Positions 9,576 to 17,806 of a stretch of 64,000 bases of DNA are shown here, piece after piece. A program made the translations under genes and the position numbers. Location: NCBI RefSeq assembly GCF_005577435.1, contig NZ_CP040396.1:1353501-1417500 (forward strand), read 5' to 3'. This DNA is from Paenibacillus algicola. GTDB lineage: Bacteria; Bacillota; Bacilli; Paenibacillales; Paenibacillaceae. Each line of letters starts with the position of its first letter. Positions within the stretch are counted from its first letter, which is position 1. The notes under the pieces were generated by a model. The model saw only the letters and a program-made list of their open reading frames with translations, was not told the origin of the DNA and made no database searches.

Positions 9576-9941
9576 ATGTATCAGATCAAGGATGCCAAGA
9601 TTCGCAGAATGACAGAGGTCAACGGAGCTCCTTGCGCGGAGATTGAAGTGTACCCTGCAAGCAGCGGAGACGTTACGGTGCTGGCGTACCTGTCTCCATC
9701 TGCACCCGTTGGAGGCTACGAGCTGGTCAAGCTCGTCCGCAGCGACGCCTCATTAGAGTATGACTGGTACGACAACAGCTTTCACGAAGCGTTTGTGGAT
9801 GCGACAGATACGGCTTTTGAAAGCAGCCTGATGGCGACAGCGGAGGAGGAACGCGACAGCTTCAGGCAGCAGCTGCTGTCCACAGGCTCGCTTCAGCAGC
9901 AGCTGAATGAGCGGTTTTTTGGCGGCGGCAATAGGATGTAG
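9576..9941 (+). CDS. Small conserved-looking protein of unknown function
   Basis: A 121-residue soluble protein starting at ATG 9576 after GAAGGAGAG. It is not recognised. The first half is beta-rich (YQIKDAKIRRMTEVNG, AEIEVYPASSGDVTVLAYL), and the second half is helical and glutamine-rich with EEERDSFRQQLLSTGSLQQQ. It follows the 109-residue gene by 65 bases in the same direction, so the two may be co-transcribed. Its codon use resembles its neighbours and nothing suggests a mobile origin. Confidence 0.6.
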   Translation: MYQIKDAKIRRMTEVNGAPCAEIEVYPASSGDVTVLAYLSPSAPVGGYELVKLVRSDASLEYDWYDNSFHEAFVDATDTAFESSLMATAEEERDSFRQQLLSTGSLQQQLNERFFGGGNRM

Positions 9942-10007
9942 GCCAGGGAGCGAAGCAGCTGGTTATGAACACCAAGTTTATCTTTTCGAAAGAGAGTAAG
10001 TGCAGCG

Positions 10008-10044
10008 AAAAAAAAAGCCGGCTGCGTGAGCAGTCCGGCTTTTC
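10008..10044 (-). terminator. Terminator of the DUF4870-like gene
   Basis: On the minus strand AAAAGCCGGACTGC pairs with GCAGCCGGCTTTT and is followed by a T run of about ten. It sits directly after the stop codon of the gene at 10046. Confidence 0.9.
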
Positions 10045-10045
10045 C

Positions 10046-10333
10046 TTAATCCCTGAGAACCTGGATGCCTTGAATGATGTTGTACACGAAGGTGCCGAAG
10101 TAAATGATCGCGAACAAAATGACATATCCTATGACTGCGCCGAAGGACCCGGCACTAAAGGCCATAATCAGCAGCAGAATGCCTGCGGCTACAGGAAACA
10201 GATGCGAGAGGAGTGCTCTTTTGGCATGCTCCCTTACAAAGCGGTCCCCGGCGATAATCCAGACGGCAATCGGTAACAGAAATGGAGCAAAAAAAATGCT
10301 GAAATACGATAGCGAAGACAACAGCTGGCGCAT
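10046..10333 (-). CDS. DUF4870-like small membrane protein
   Basis: A 95-residue integral membrane protein. There is one hydrophobic segment near the start (about residues 9-29, including FFAPFLLPIAVWIIAG), then a short charged loop GDRFVREHAKRALLSH. Two further membrane segments follow (VAAGILLLIMAF and VIGYVILFAIIYFGTF). The loop with conserved F/H/A spacing before the paired helices is typical of the DUF4870 (Tic20-like) family. No biochemical role is known to me. The ATG at 10333 follows GGGAGGG by six bases, better than the longer frame from 10348. It forms a monocistronic unit with its own terminator. Confidence 0.75.
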   Translation of the reverse strand: MRQLLSSLSYFSIFFAPFLLPIAVWIIAGDRFVREHAKRALLSHLFPVAAGILLLIMAFSAGSFGAVIGYVILFAIIYFGTFVYNIIQGIQVLRD

Positions 10334-10437
10334 GCAAATCCCTCCCATGTGGATGATATGGTGCGGTTTACTCTTTTTATTACCCTGGGTGGAGGTGCAT
10401 TGCTATGGAGAGCATGAAGCTAATGCAAAAAAATACT

Positions 10438-10465
10438 TTGAAAAAGAATAAACTTACGTTATAAT
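10438..10465 (+). promoter_or_regulatory. Promoter of the first tRNA-Arg gene
   Basis: TTGAAA and TATAAT separated by 16 bases, 45 bases upstream of the mature tRNA. It looks like a strong vegetative promoter. Confidence 0.75.
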
Positions 10466-10509
10466 AATCTTCGTCACTGTTTTGATGGATATACCATTAC
10501 ATAGCTCAT

Positions 10510-10583
<74 letters not shown>

Positions 10584-10597
10584 TATTAGTAAAGATG

Positions 10598-10623
10598 AAA
10601 CCGCCGATTTGGCGGTTTTTTTA
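10598..10623 (+). terminator. Terminator after tRNA-Arg copy 1
   Basis: AAACCGCC and GGCGGTTT form a short stem with a four-base loop followed by a T run, 15 bases after the tRNA. Confidence 0.9.
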
Positions 10624-10645
10624 TAACCCAAAGGGGGGTTCCAAG

Positions 10646-11101
10646 ATGTCCGTATCTATTCCAAAAATATCTCAGCATTCCGCCATTCTTCTGGAGCGTG
10701 CCCGTCGCTGCGGCCTGTCTGCCGAAGAGCTGCTGCAGGGGGTAAGAGAGCAGTCACTCCAGGTGTTTGCACCGGCTCAGCATGAGCATTACCGCTACGA
10801 AGAATGGTTCAGCTATGCCGAAGAGCATGGAGAGGATCTGCAAAAAGCCATTCAAGAGGGCTACCGGATCACCTTCAATACCCGCAACGGTCTCAAAATA
10901 TGGCTGGAGCAGACGTTCGGCCTGAATTCCGAAACCGACTTTACGGTTGGCGAAGGAATGATCGAGGGGCTGACCCTGTCAGAGTCTCAGCTAAAGCTGC
11001 TGGAGCAGCGCCTGGCCGTCAACTGGATGATTGCAGACGTTAAGGTTGAGGGCACCGCCGTAATCGTCCGGCTCATGCTCCGCGGCCTTCAGTCGTCCTA
11101 A
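10646..11101 (+). CDS. Unknown protein next to tRNA-Arg
   Basis: A 151-residue protein not assigned to a family. It starts at ATG 10646 after GGGGGG with a good spacing; the longer frame from 10595 would overlap the tRNA terminator. The sequence is mostly helical, with ILLERARRCGLSAEELLQGV near the start, a central ITFNTRNGLKIWLEQTFG, and a C-terminal strand-like VKVEGTAVIVRLML. No membrane segment or signal is seen. It is the first gene inside the inverted tRNA-Arg pair and converges on the argS gene. It reads as a genuine gene, but its role cannot be stated. Confidence 0.65.
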   Translation: MSVSIPKISQHSAILLERARRCGLSAEELLQGVREQSLQVFAPAQHEHYRYEEWFSYAEEHGEDLQKAIQEGYRITFNTRNGLKIWLEQTFGLNSETDFTVGEGMIEGLTLSESQLKLLEQRLAVNWMIADVKVEGTAVIVRLMLRGLQSS

Positions 11102-11151
11102 GCTTTGGCGAGATGCTCCAGCAGGCGATTAAAGAGGGCAATATCTCAGCG

Positions 11152-13041
11152 TTACATCCTTTCAGGTGCGGGCAAGCCTAGTACATCCAACGCTTCCTTA
11201 AGGGTATCCCTGAATAACAAGGTCAACCAGACCCGAAGCTGATGCAGGGGACCTTCTGATTTCAAAATAGGGCAAGCCGCATAAAAATGATTGAAGAGCG
11301 AAGCTAATTCGTATGCATAGTTACAAATGGTGCTCGGTGAAAGCTCCTGCGCGGCCTCAGCGAGTGTTTCATTCCACATGCTGATATGTCGCAGTAAGGC
11401 ATGCTCCTGAACCTCAAGTGCCTCAATGTGCTCGGGCGCCTCTGGCAGCTGATTCTTCAAGCCGGCTTTATTCAGCACACTCAGCGACCGGGCGTATGAA
11501 TACAGCAGATAGACACCGGTGTTCCCGGAAATCTCTGTTGCCTGCTTCAAGTCAAATACCACCTCAGTTTGCAGAGCAAACCGAAGCAGGTAATAACGGA
11601 TCGAGGCGATAGCGATGTCACGGCTTGCCAGCCCGTTTTTATCCGAGCGGTGGTCCTCTATAAAAGCTTCCACGCGTTCGATCAGCTCAGCGACTTTGAT
11701 TCCGATTCCCTGACGCCCGGACATGGCGTAGGAAGCTTTTCTTTCCGATGTATCCACTCCCAATTCTTCAGCGGCGGCAGGACTTAAAGACACGACACCG
11801 TAGCTGACATGGCGGAGCTTTTGCGCTTCTTCTTGAAACCCAAGCACCTCCAACGCTTGTTTTACCATGGCTTGTGGATACTGCTGCCTATAGTCAATTA
11901 CGTTGATGACGGCATCCGCCCGTCCAAACGTCTTGATCTGACCGGTGTTGTTGGGCGCGGTGGTCCATACCCCTTCAGTAAAGCCTGTATATGAAAAATC
12001 GTTTTGCAGCAGCCCGTATTTCCACAAGTGGTAGGCAATGTCTTTTGCCGTATAGGTCAAAATGCCGTTAGAGCGCACGAGCACCTTATCCAAGCTGTGA
12101 TCCTGCTCTAGGGTCCTCATGCCCCCCGAACTTTCATCATCCGAATGGTTTTGTTTTAACACCCAGCAGCCCGCAAGCTTGCCTTGAGTTTCTTGAACAA
12201 AAAGAGGTGTTTGCTGTAGCAGATGAAATGCGGTGTTCCAGAAACCTTCTTTAACAATGCTGCTCTCCCAAACCAGCAGGTCATATTCAATGCCAAACTG
12301 CTGCATCTCTTCCAGATGCTCGCGCACAATACGTTCTGCAGTAATGAGGCCGATCCAGGCTATGTTTTGATCGCCTTTTTCAAGTGCATGAAGGACTTCG
12401 GTTCTTTTTTGCAGCAAATCAGGTTTTTCCTTGTAAGCCCGGTTCACCGCAGCGTAAACATCCCAGCAGAAATCGCCGAATCGTTTGTGGCTGCCATTTA
12501 TAGGCTGCTGGAGCAGGCCAACCAGTGTATCCGCCAGCTGATTCCCCAAATCATCGATATAATTGTGGACCTCTACATGATATCCATTTTTCCTGAGCAG
12601 CCGAACGAGAGTGTCCCCGATACAGGAGTTTCTCAAGTGACCGATATGTGCTGATTTATTCGGATTAATGGAGGTGTGCTCGATTACCACTTTTTGTCCT
12701 GCAGGCTCTGATTTTTCAGTATTCATCTTGGCCCAGGCCGTCCAATGGATTTTGAAATTGATGAAGCCGGGAGCAACGATGTCTATTTGCGGAAATAGCT
12801 CGCTAAATTTCGGGTTTTGCTGGAGTACCTCTGTAATCATTTGAGCGATAGAGAGTGGCGGTTTGCGCAGTGTCTTGGCCAGCTGCATGGCGGCATTGGT
12901 TGAATAGTCTCCATGCTTCATGTTGGCAGGCTGCTGAATCTGGATCCGCAGGCTTGCTTCATCTGACGCCGGTTGTCCCGATAAGGATAAGATTTCCTGA
13001 ACTGCGGTTAGAACGGATGATTTAATAAACTGGCTCAGCAT
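11152..13041 (-). CDS. argS: Arginyl-tRNA synthetase, likely an accessory copy
   Basis: Charges tRNA-Arg with arginine. The 629-residue protein is longer than the usual bacterial ArgRS (about 550-580). It shows the ArgRS-specific N-terminal domain (HGDYSTNAAMQLAK, 43-56) and the class I HIGH motif at 132-135 (SAHIGHLRNS). A degenerate KMSKS region MSGRQGIGIKV is at 440-450, a known variant in ArgRS, followed by the helical anticodon-binding domain to the end. The ATG at 13041 follows AGGAGG. A T-box leader with an Arg specifier precedes it. The region is lower in GC than its neighbours and is bracketed by inverted tRNA-Arg genes. That this is a second copy beside a housekeeping argS elsewhere is inference. 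Confidence 0.93.
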   Translation of the reverse strand: MLSQFIKSSVLTAVQEILSLSGQPASDEASLRIQIQQPANMKHGDYSTNAAMQLAKTLRKPPLSIAQMITEVLQQNPKFSELFPQIDIVAPGFINFKIHWTAWAKMNTEKSEPAGQKVVIEHTSINPNKSAHIGHLRNSCIGDTLVRLLRKNGYHVEVHNYIDDLGNQLADTLVGLLQQPINGSHKRFGDFCWDVYAAVNRAYKEKPDLLQKRTEVLHALEKGDQNIAWIGLITAERIVREHLEEMQQFGIEYDLLVWESSIVKEGFWNTAFHLLQQTPLFVQETQGKLAGCWVLKQNHSDDESSGGMRTLEQDHSLDKVLVRSNGILTYTAKDIAYHLWKYGLLQNDFSYTGFTEGVWTTAPNNTGQIKTFGRADAVINVIDYRQQYPQAMVKQALEVLGFQEEAQKLRHVSYGVVSLSPAAAEELGVDTSERKASYAMSGRQGIGIKVAELIERVEAFIEDHRSDKNGLASRDIAIASIRYYLLRFALQTEVVFDLKQATEISGNTGVYLLYSYARSLSVLNKAGLKNQLPEAPEHIEALEVQEHALLRHISMWNETLAEAAQELSPSTICNYAYELASLFNHFYAACPILKSEGPLHQLRVWLTLLFRDTLKEALDVLGLPAPERM

Positions 13042-13064
13042 TATGCTTTCCTCCTAGGATAAAA

Positions 13065-13290
13065 TAAAAAAATCCTCGTCTCTTATAAGAGACGAGGATT
13101 TGGCTCGCGGTACCACTCTTGTTGCTGATGTAAACACACTCAGCCACTTTATACGTTAACGGTGTAAGCCGGGACTCCTACTATAATTTCGGAGATCCAT
13201 CTCCCGGGCCCGTTTCGTAAACGAATCTGTACCGGCTCCCACTCTTCCGGCTCGCTTGGACATAGATATACGTTCATTACTCTCCCGATC
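13065..13290 (-). promoter_or_regulatory. T-box riboswitch of argS, specifier CGG
   Basis: Transcribed towards argS. The T-box core AGAGTGGTACCGCGAG lies at about 13103-13119, and is followed by an intrinsic terminator (AAATCCTCGTCTC/GAGACGAGGATTT plus T run, 13065-13100). Stem I starts CGGGAGAGTA and closes with CCCG. Aligning it with the valS leader in this window places the specifier loop as GAAACGG, so the specifier triplet is CGG (13210-13212, complement), an Arg codon. The T-box variable base is U, which expects a tRNA with discriminator A. Uncharged tRNA-Arg(CCG) should therefore turn the gene on. Motif and terminator are clear; the specifier is a comparison made by eye. Confidence 0.9.
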
Positions 13291-13326
13291 ATTGAATTGC
13301 ATTGATATGTACATAATGTTTTTCAT

Positions 13327-13354
13327 ATTATAACCAATATTATGTGAAAATCAA
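13327..13354 (-). promoter_or_regulatory. Promoter of the argS T-box transcript
   Basis: On the minus strand TTGATT and TATAAT are separated by 16 bases. The -35 box overlaps the stop codon of the upstream methyltransferase gene. Confidence 0.65.
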
Positions 13355-14121
13355 CTACATTTTATAGCAGCGATACGAAGGCGCGTATAGTCAGCGCTGT
13401 ACCATTCCCCGTTCCATAAGGCGGGTTTTACTCGCTCACTTATTTTATGGTAGGCATCCTTCTTGTCCTGCGGGTTCATTCCCGAGAAAAGCATTTGTCC
13501 AAAGTGAGAGAGCCAATGCTGTACTCCCTTTTCCCCATCTGGAAGAGGAGTGGGGCGCTCATAATGCAGCGCCTGTGTAACCCGAAAGCCTGCTTCCTCC
13601 AGCAATAAAGTGTACTGGCCAAGGGTTGGAAAATACCATGGATTTCGACCTGCGGCTTCGATCCCGTAATCTGTTTTTAACGTGTCCAATGCAGCCTTCA
13701 GGATCATCTCAATATTGCCCTGCCCGCCAAATTCAGCAATGAATCGTCCTCCAGGCTTCAAGCAGCGGTGGATCGACAATGCGGCGCTTTTTGCGTCTTT
13801 CATCCAGTGCAGTGCAGCATTAGAGAATATGGCATCATACGAAATATCGGAGGTGTAATTTTCTCCGTTGCCTTGTATAAAGTGAAGTTCGGGGTATTTG
13901 ACGGATGCAGCCCGGACCATATCGTGCGAGAAATCCATTCCCGTTACTTCAGCACCGGAGCGTGAAATGCTGTAAGCCAGATCGCCGGTTCCACAGCCCC
14001 AATCCAAAATCGATTCACCTTCCTGCGGAGATAGCCAGTCGATCAGACCCTTGCCGAATCCGGATACAAAACTCATAGAGCGGTCATATTCTTCTGGACT
14101 CCATCTCTGAGAATCTGCCAT
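13351..14121 (-). CDS. Class I SAM-dependent methyltransferase
   Basis: A 256-residue Rossmann-type methyltransferase, similar in layout to trans-aconitate methyltransferases. Motif I is ILDWGCGTGDLAY (about 38-50), followed by VTGMDFSHDMV (motif II), YDAIFSNAALHWM (motif IV) and LKPGGRFIAEFGG (post-motif). The acceptor substrate cannot be inferred. The ATG at 14121 is eight bases from GGGAGG; a TTG six bases upstream is too near the site. It lies upstream of argS on the same strand inside the inverted tRNA-Arg pair, but argS has its own promoter and leader, so the two need not be co-regulated. Confidence 0.88.
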   Translation of the reverse strand: MADSQRWSPEEYDRSMSFVSGFGKGLIDWLSPQEGESILDWGCGTGDLAYSISRSGAEVTGMDFSHDMVRAASVKYPELHFIQGNGENYTSDISYDAIFSNAALHWMKDAKSAALSIHRCLKPGGRFIAEFGGQGNIEMILKAALDTLKTDYGIEAAGRNPWYFPTLGQYTLLLEEAGFRVTQALHYERPTPLPDGEKGVQHWLSHFGQMLFSGMNPQDKKDAYHKISERVKPALWNGEWYSADYTRLRIAAIKCS

Positions 14122-14395
14122 GGACAATTCCTCCCAACAAAAGACTTGTAATGTTGGACTTATTATTACTCTTAGAGTGTTATAAATAGAAATACTAAAT
14201 AACTATCCAACTTATAGGTTAAATCTATAAAATCCTGGAAAAGCATTGGAACCAGAATCCTCTTACCCCCTTCGGATGAAAAAAAAATCGCACAGCGGCT
14301 TCGACCATCCACAGCTCTGAGACCATGCGAAACTTTTGAGTTTGACCATCAATCGTGTCATTAGATCTAGCAAACTTCGCGTGAGTGAAGTAGTG

Positions 14396-14780
14396 AGATG
14401 TGTATGAAAAACCGAATACGATAGGTGTCGAGAGCGGCGTAAGGGGCGAATGTGTGCGAAAAACCGAACACGATGGTGCAGTAAATGGCATAAGAGGCGA
14501 ATGAATGCGAAAAACCGAACACGATGGTGCAGTGGTGGCGCAAAAGGCGAATGAATGCGAAAAACCGAACACAATGGTGCAGTAAATGGCGTAAGAGCCG
14601 AATGAATGCGAAAAACCGAACACGATGGTGCAGTAAATGGCGCAAAAGGCGAATGAATGCGAAAAACCGAACACAATGGTGCAGTAAATGGTGTAAGAGA
14701 CGAATGTGTGCGAAAAACCGAACACGATGGTGCAGTAAATGGCATAAGAGGCGAATGAATGCGAAAAACCGAACACAACA
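14396..14780. repeat. 51-bp tandem repeat array
   Basis: Six full units begin near 14446, 14497, 14547, 14598, 14649 and 14700, with a degenerate unit before them and a partial one from 14751. The period is 51 bases, once 50. Each unit contains GCGAAAAACCGAACAC followed by GATGGTGCAGTAAATGGC or a close variant. Units differ by a few substitutions, so the array is not brand new. Long frames are open on both strands because 51 is a multiple of three, but none has a convincing ribosome site. It has no spacers, so it is not CRISPR. The stretch 14122-14395 before it holds only the upstream region of the methyltransferase gene. Confidence 0.93.
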
Positions 14781-14865
14781 GCATGTTGCAGGCGGACTGC
14801 GAAGAATATGCTTTCGAAGCGTCAGCTTCGACGAACCAACGGGGTTCTCATCCCTCTGGAACGCG

Positions 14866-14889
14866 AAAAACCGCCCGAGGGCGGTTTTT
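14866..14889 (-). terminator. Duplicated terminator of the tRNA-Arg copy 2 unit
   Basis: AAACCGCC/GGGCGGTTTTT hairpin, the second occurrence of the tRNA terminator created by the 133-bp duplication. Confidence 0.75.
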
Positions 14890-14998
14890 CTATGTACGTC
14901 CCAGAAGGGATGCCGCCCGTTTGGGCGGACTGCGAAGAATATGCTCCCGAAGCGTCAGCTTCGACGAACCAACGGGGTTCTTATCCCTCTGGAACGCG

Positions 14999-15020
14999 AA
15001 AAACCGCCCGAGGGCGGTTT
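14999..15020 (-). terminator. Terminator of tRNA-Arg copy 2
   Basis: On the minus strand AAACCGCCCTCGGGCGGTTTTT, ten bases after the end of the tRNA. Confidence 0.85.
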
Positions 15021-15029
15021 CTCTATGTA

Positions 15030-15103
<74 letters not shown>

Positions 15104-15126
15104 ACGTATTTTTTCAAGCAAAAATT

Positions 15127-15155
15127 ATAATATCATAAACAGAAAGTGAGTTCAA
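15127..15155 (-). promoter_or_regulatory. Promoter of tRNA-Arg copy 2
   Basis: On the minus strand TTGAAC and TATTAT with 17-base spacing, about 24 bases before the mature tRNA. Confidence 0.7.
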
Positions 15156-15277
15156 CCTTTATTTCAGCTTTGTGGTAGTTGTAACTGGAAATAGGCATGC
15201 GGATCGCCGTTATAATTTGAGATCATGACATCGGGCTGCTCACCTCGCAGGCCTTATTTTTTTAGCGATCAGGGTTA

Positions 15278-15286
15278 TGCTATAAT
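15278..15286 (+). promoter_or_regulatory. Extended -10 promoter of the ysoA-like gene
   Basis: TGCTATAAT, an extended -10 element. The -35 region 17 bases upstream is only a T run. It sets the transcript start near 15292 and so rules out earlier in-frame starts for the gene. Confidence 0.6.
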
Positions 15287-15323
15287 CAACAAATATGAAA
15301 TCGGTGCGAAAGGAGGTGTCCTT

Positions 15324-16241
15324 ATAAAGGACTCCAACTCCACAGACCAAGACGCAAGAAATGTTATTCTGTTCCCCAAAACCCTCGATTACTACCAGAT
15401 CCAGCTGACCGTGATGCTTGAGAACGAGCGGTACGGGGAAGCCAAGGAGCTGCTCGCCTTTCTTCTTCGCTGCGAGGGGCAGGATCAACGCCACTATGAA
15501 GAGTGGCAGGCCTTGCTGGAGTGGCTGGAGGCGGCTTTTCCATCCTCAGATGCAGGCAGCAGTGATGACCCCGAAGAAGATGGAGATGAAGCGGAGATGA
15601 CCAGGCGCATGGTCCAGGACAAAATGGCGCAGGATGCAGGATACGCAGATAAGCTCCTGGATACAGTGATGAATGGTCCGCTGACGGAACAGACCGTGCT
15701 GGCGCTGGAGCAGCTGGCTTATCTGGACCGGCCGGAAGTGGATGATGCCCTGGCGGCGTGGATGAAGGAACGGCCGCTGCATCCGCTGCTGCAGTTCAGG
15801 GTGCTGCAGACCATGAGACGAAGAGGCGCGACCGGAACGGTGTCTCTGATCCGTGGCAGCGAGACCGTGAGCGTGGAAGTAGAGCATATTCCATTGGGCC
15901 CCGGTGAATATCCGGAGGTCATCCAGCAGGTGCTGGAGCGGGTTGCGGAGAAGACAGAAGTGCATGAGCCGACGCTGTATTATTTTGCGCAGGAGCTGTG
16001 GTCGCAGTTTATTATGGCGGTATACGGGACCAAGGATTATTATTCCATGCTGGATAATGAGGAATCGACCCTTGACATCTGGGCGGCCGCCCTTCAAGAT
16101 ACGGTATCGGTGAGCCTGAAGGGCGTTCGGGACGAAGAGAGCATCCGCTCCGCGTATGGAGTGACAGACACGATGCGCTTCCGCTACGAGCAGGCATGCC
16201 GGGCGATCCGCCAGTTTGTATCCGCAGGAATGGAGAATTAG
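15324..16241 (+). CDS. ysoA: TPR-like protein upstream of trigger factor (YsoA type)
   Basis: A helical repeat protein of about 305 residues. The first part has paired helices typical of tetratricopeptide repeats (YYQIQLTVMLENERYGEAKE, WQALLEWLEAAF), then an acidic linker (SSDDPEEDGDEAE) and a longer helical domain. YsoA sits beside tig in B. subtilis, which supports the name; the role is unknown. The start is unusual. AAAGGAGG ends at 15316, and the only codon at proper distance is ATA at 15324; no in-frame ATG, GTG or TTG occurs until GTG 15411. Frames upstream lie before the promoter. Confidence 0.8.
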   Translation: MKDSNSTDQDARNVILFPKTLDYYQIQLTVMLENERYGEAKELLAFLLRCEGQDQRHYEEWQALLEWLEAAFPSSDAGSSDDPEEDGDEAEMTRRMVQDKMAQDAGYADKLLDTVMNGPLTEQTVLALEQLAYLDRPEVDDALAAWMKERPLHPLLQFRVLQTMRRRGATGTVSLIRGSETVSVEVEHIPLGPGEYPEVIQQVLERVAEKTEVHEPTLYYFAQELWSQFIMAVYGTKDYYSMLDNEESTLDIWAAALQDTVSVSLKGVRDEESIRSAYGVTDTMRFRYEQACRAIRQFVSAGMEN

Positions 16242-16284
16242 GGCAGAGGGAACGCTTCCTCTTACCGTCTGCAAGGGTTTACCC

Positions 16285-16313
16285 TTGAAAAAGGAATTAA
16301 TGTTGTTTATACT
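16285..16313 (+). promoter_or_regulatory. Promoter of tig
   Basis: TTGAAA and TATACT separated by exactly 17 bases, about 70 bases before the tig start codon. Confidence 0.75.
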
Positions 16314-16381
16314 ATAGTGGTTATTCGGGACGTGAGATTTGATCTGCGCCGACCACGTGAATTTTGGAGGGGAAAGCATAA

Positions 16382-17707
16382 ATGAAAGCAACTTGGGAAA
16401 AAATAGAGAAGAACCTCGGCGTTCTAGACGTTGAGGTAGAAGCGGACCGCGTCGCGGCTGCGCTTGACAAGGCTTTTAATAAAGTGTCAAAGAAAGCGAA
16501 CGTACCTGGTTTCCGTAAAGGTAAAGTGCCACGGCCGATTTTTGAAGCGCGTTACGGTGTGGAAAGCCTGTATCAGGATGCTATCGATATCCTTCTTCCT
16601 GAAGTGTACGGCGAAGCTGTAGAGCAAGCAGACATCTTCCCTGTAGACCGTCCTGAAATCGATATTGAGCAATTCTCCAAAGGTGAGTCGTTCAAATTCA
16701 AGGCGAGAGTAATTGTGAAGCCTGAAGTGAAGCTGGGCGACTACAAAGGGATCGAGGTTGCCGCTGTACCTGTAGAGGTTACAGAGGACGAGCTGAACGA
16801 AGAGCTGAAGCGTATGCAGGAGCGTCATGCGGAGCTGGCTGTTCTTGAAGAAGGACAAGCAGAGTCCGGCGACATCGCGGTTATTGATTTCGACGGATCG
16901 GTTGACGGTGTTCCTTTCGAAGGTGGACAAGCTGAGCGTTACTCCTTGGAGCTTGGAAGCAACAGCTTTATCCCTGGCTTCGAAGAGCAGGTCATCGGCA
17001 TGGCGACTGGCGATTTCAAGGACGTAGAGGTGACCTTCCCAGAAGAGTATCATGCTGAAGAGCTTGCAGGTAAAGTTGCTGTCTTCAAGGTGAAGGTACA
17101 TGAAATCAAGCGCAAGCAGCTGCCAGAGCTGGACGACGAATTCGCTAAAGACGTCAGCGAGTTTGACACGCTGGAAGAATACCAGGCTGACCTGAAATCC
17201 CAGCTGATGAAGCGTAAAGAGCAAGATGCTCAAGGCGTTCGCGAGAACGAAGCTGTGGAGAAGGCGTCTGCTAATGCAGAGATCGAAATTCCAGAAGCGA
17301 TGATTCAGTCCGAAGTACAGAACATGATGCGTGACTTCGACAACCGTCTGCGTCAGCAGGGTATGAACCTGGATATGTTCCTGAGCTTCTCCGGACAATC
17401 CAAGTCCGATCTGGAAGGTCAAATGAAGGACGATGCTGAGAAGCGCGTTCGTAACAACCTGGTTCTGGAGCAAATCGCGAAGGAAGAGAACCTGGAAGTG
17501 AGCGAAGAAGAAATCAACGAGGAGCTTGGCAATATGGCTGAAACCTACAAGCGTCCGGTTGAAGAAATCCGCAGCATCCTTTCCGCGAACGGTTCCCTGG
17601 ACAACCTGCGTGAAGAGCTGGTTCTCCGCAAGACGATTGATTTCCTGATTGAGAACAGCGTTGAGGGTCCTCCAGCACCGAAAGAAGAAGAGTCCACAGA
17701 AGAATAG
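16382..17707 (+). CDS. tig: Trigger factor (ribosome-associated chaperone and prolyl isomerase)
   Basis: Binds the ribosome next to the exit tunnel and shelters nascent chains. The 441-residue protein has the N-terminal ribosome-binding domain with signature GFRKGK at 43-48. A central FKBP-type isomerase domain (about 150-245) contains IAVIDFDGSVDGVPFEGG and SFIPGFEEQVIGM, and a charged helical C-terminal chaperone arm ends APKEEESTEE. It starts at ATG 16382 after GGAGGGG. It precedes clpP and clpX, linking folding with proteolysis, and has its own promoter and a following hairpin. Codon choice is strongly biased, as for a highly expressed gene. Confidence 0.98.
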   Translation: MKATWEKIEKNLGVLDVEVEADRVAAALDKAFNKVSKKANVPGFRKGKVPRPIFEARYGVESLYQDAIDILLPEVYGEAVEQADIFPVDRPEIDIEQFSKGESFKFKARVIVKPEVKLGDYKGIEVAAVPVEVTEDELNEELKRMQERHAELAVLEEGQAESGDIAVIDFDGSVDGVPFEGGQAERYSLELGSNSFIPGFEEQVIGMATGDFKDVEVTFPEEYHAEELAGKVAVFKVKVHEIKRKQLPELDDEFAKDVSEFDTLEEYQADLKSQLMKRKEQDAQGVRENEAVEKASANAEIEIPEAMIQSEVQNMMRDFDNRLRQQGMNLDMFLSFSGQSKSDLEGQMKDDAEKRVRNNLVLEQIAKEENLEVSEEEINEELGNMAETYKRPVEEIRSILSANGSLDNLREELVLRKTIDFLIENSVEGPPAPKEEESTEE

Positions 17708-17737
17708 AAACTGCTTATCGCAGTTAAGGATACGATG

Positions 17738-17770
17738 AGGCACGTGCTTTGTATAAAGACGTGCCTTATT
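17738..17770 (+). terminator. Probable terminator after tig
   Basis: AGGCACGT pairs with ACGTGCCT across a loop, followed by TATTTCT. The T tract is interrupted, so termination may be partial. Confidence 0.65.
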
Positions 17771-17806
17771 TCTACCCTTTAACATCCAAAAACATACTAA
17801 ATATGA

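Noticed and set aside
10104-10451. 115-residue plus-strand frame over the DUF4870-like gene
   Set aside because: The minus-strand gene has a good ribosome site, membrane segments and a terminator; this frame has none.
14150-14390. Insertion-sequence remnant before the repeat array
   Set aside because: No transposase fragment and no terminal inverted repeats could be seen.
14225-14776. 183-residue open frame through the repeats, minus strand
   Set aside because: The same repeat effect; no ribosome site and no recognisable domain.
14396-14780. Possible CRISPR array
   Set aside because: Units are directly adjacent with no unique spacers, and no cas genes are in the window.
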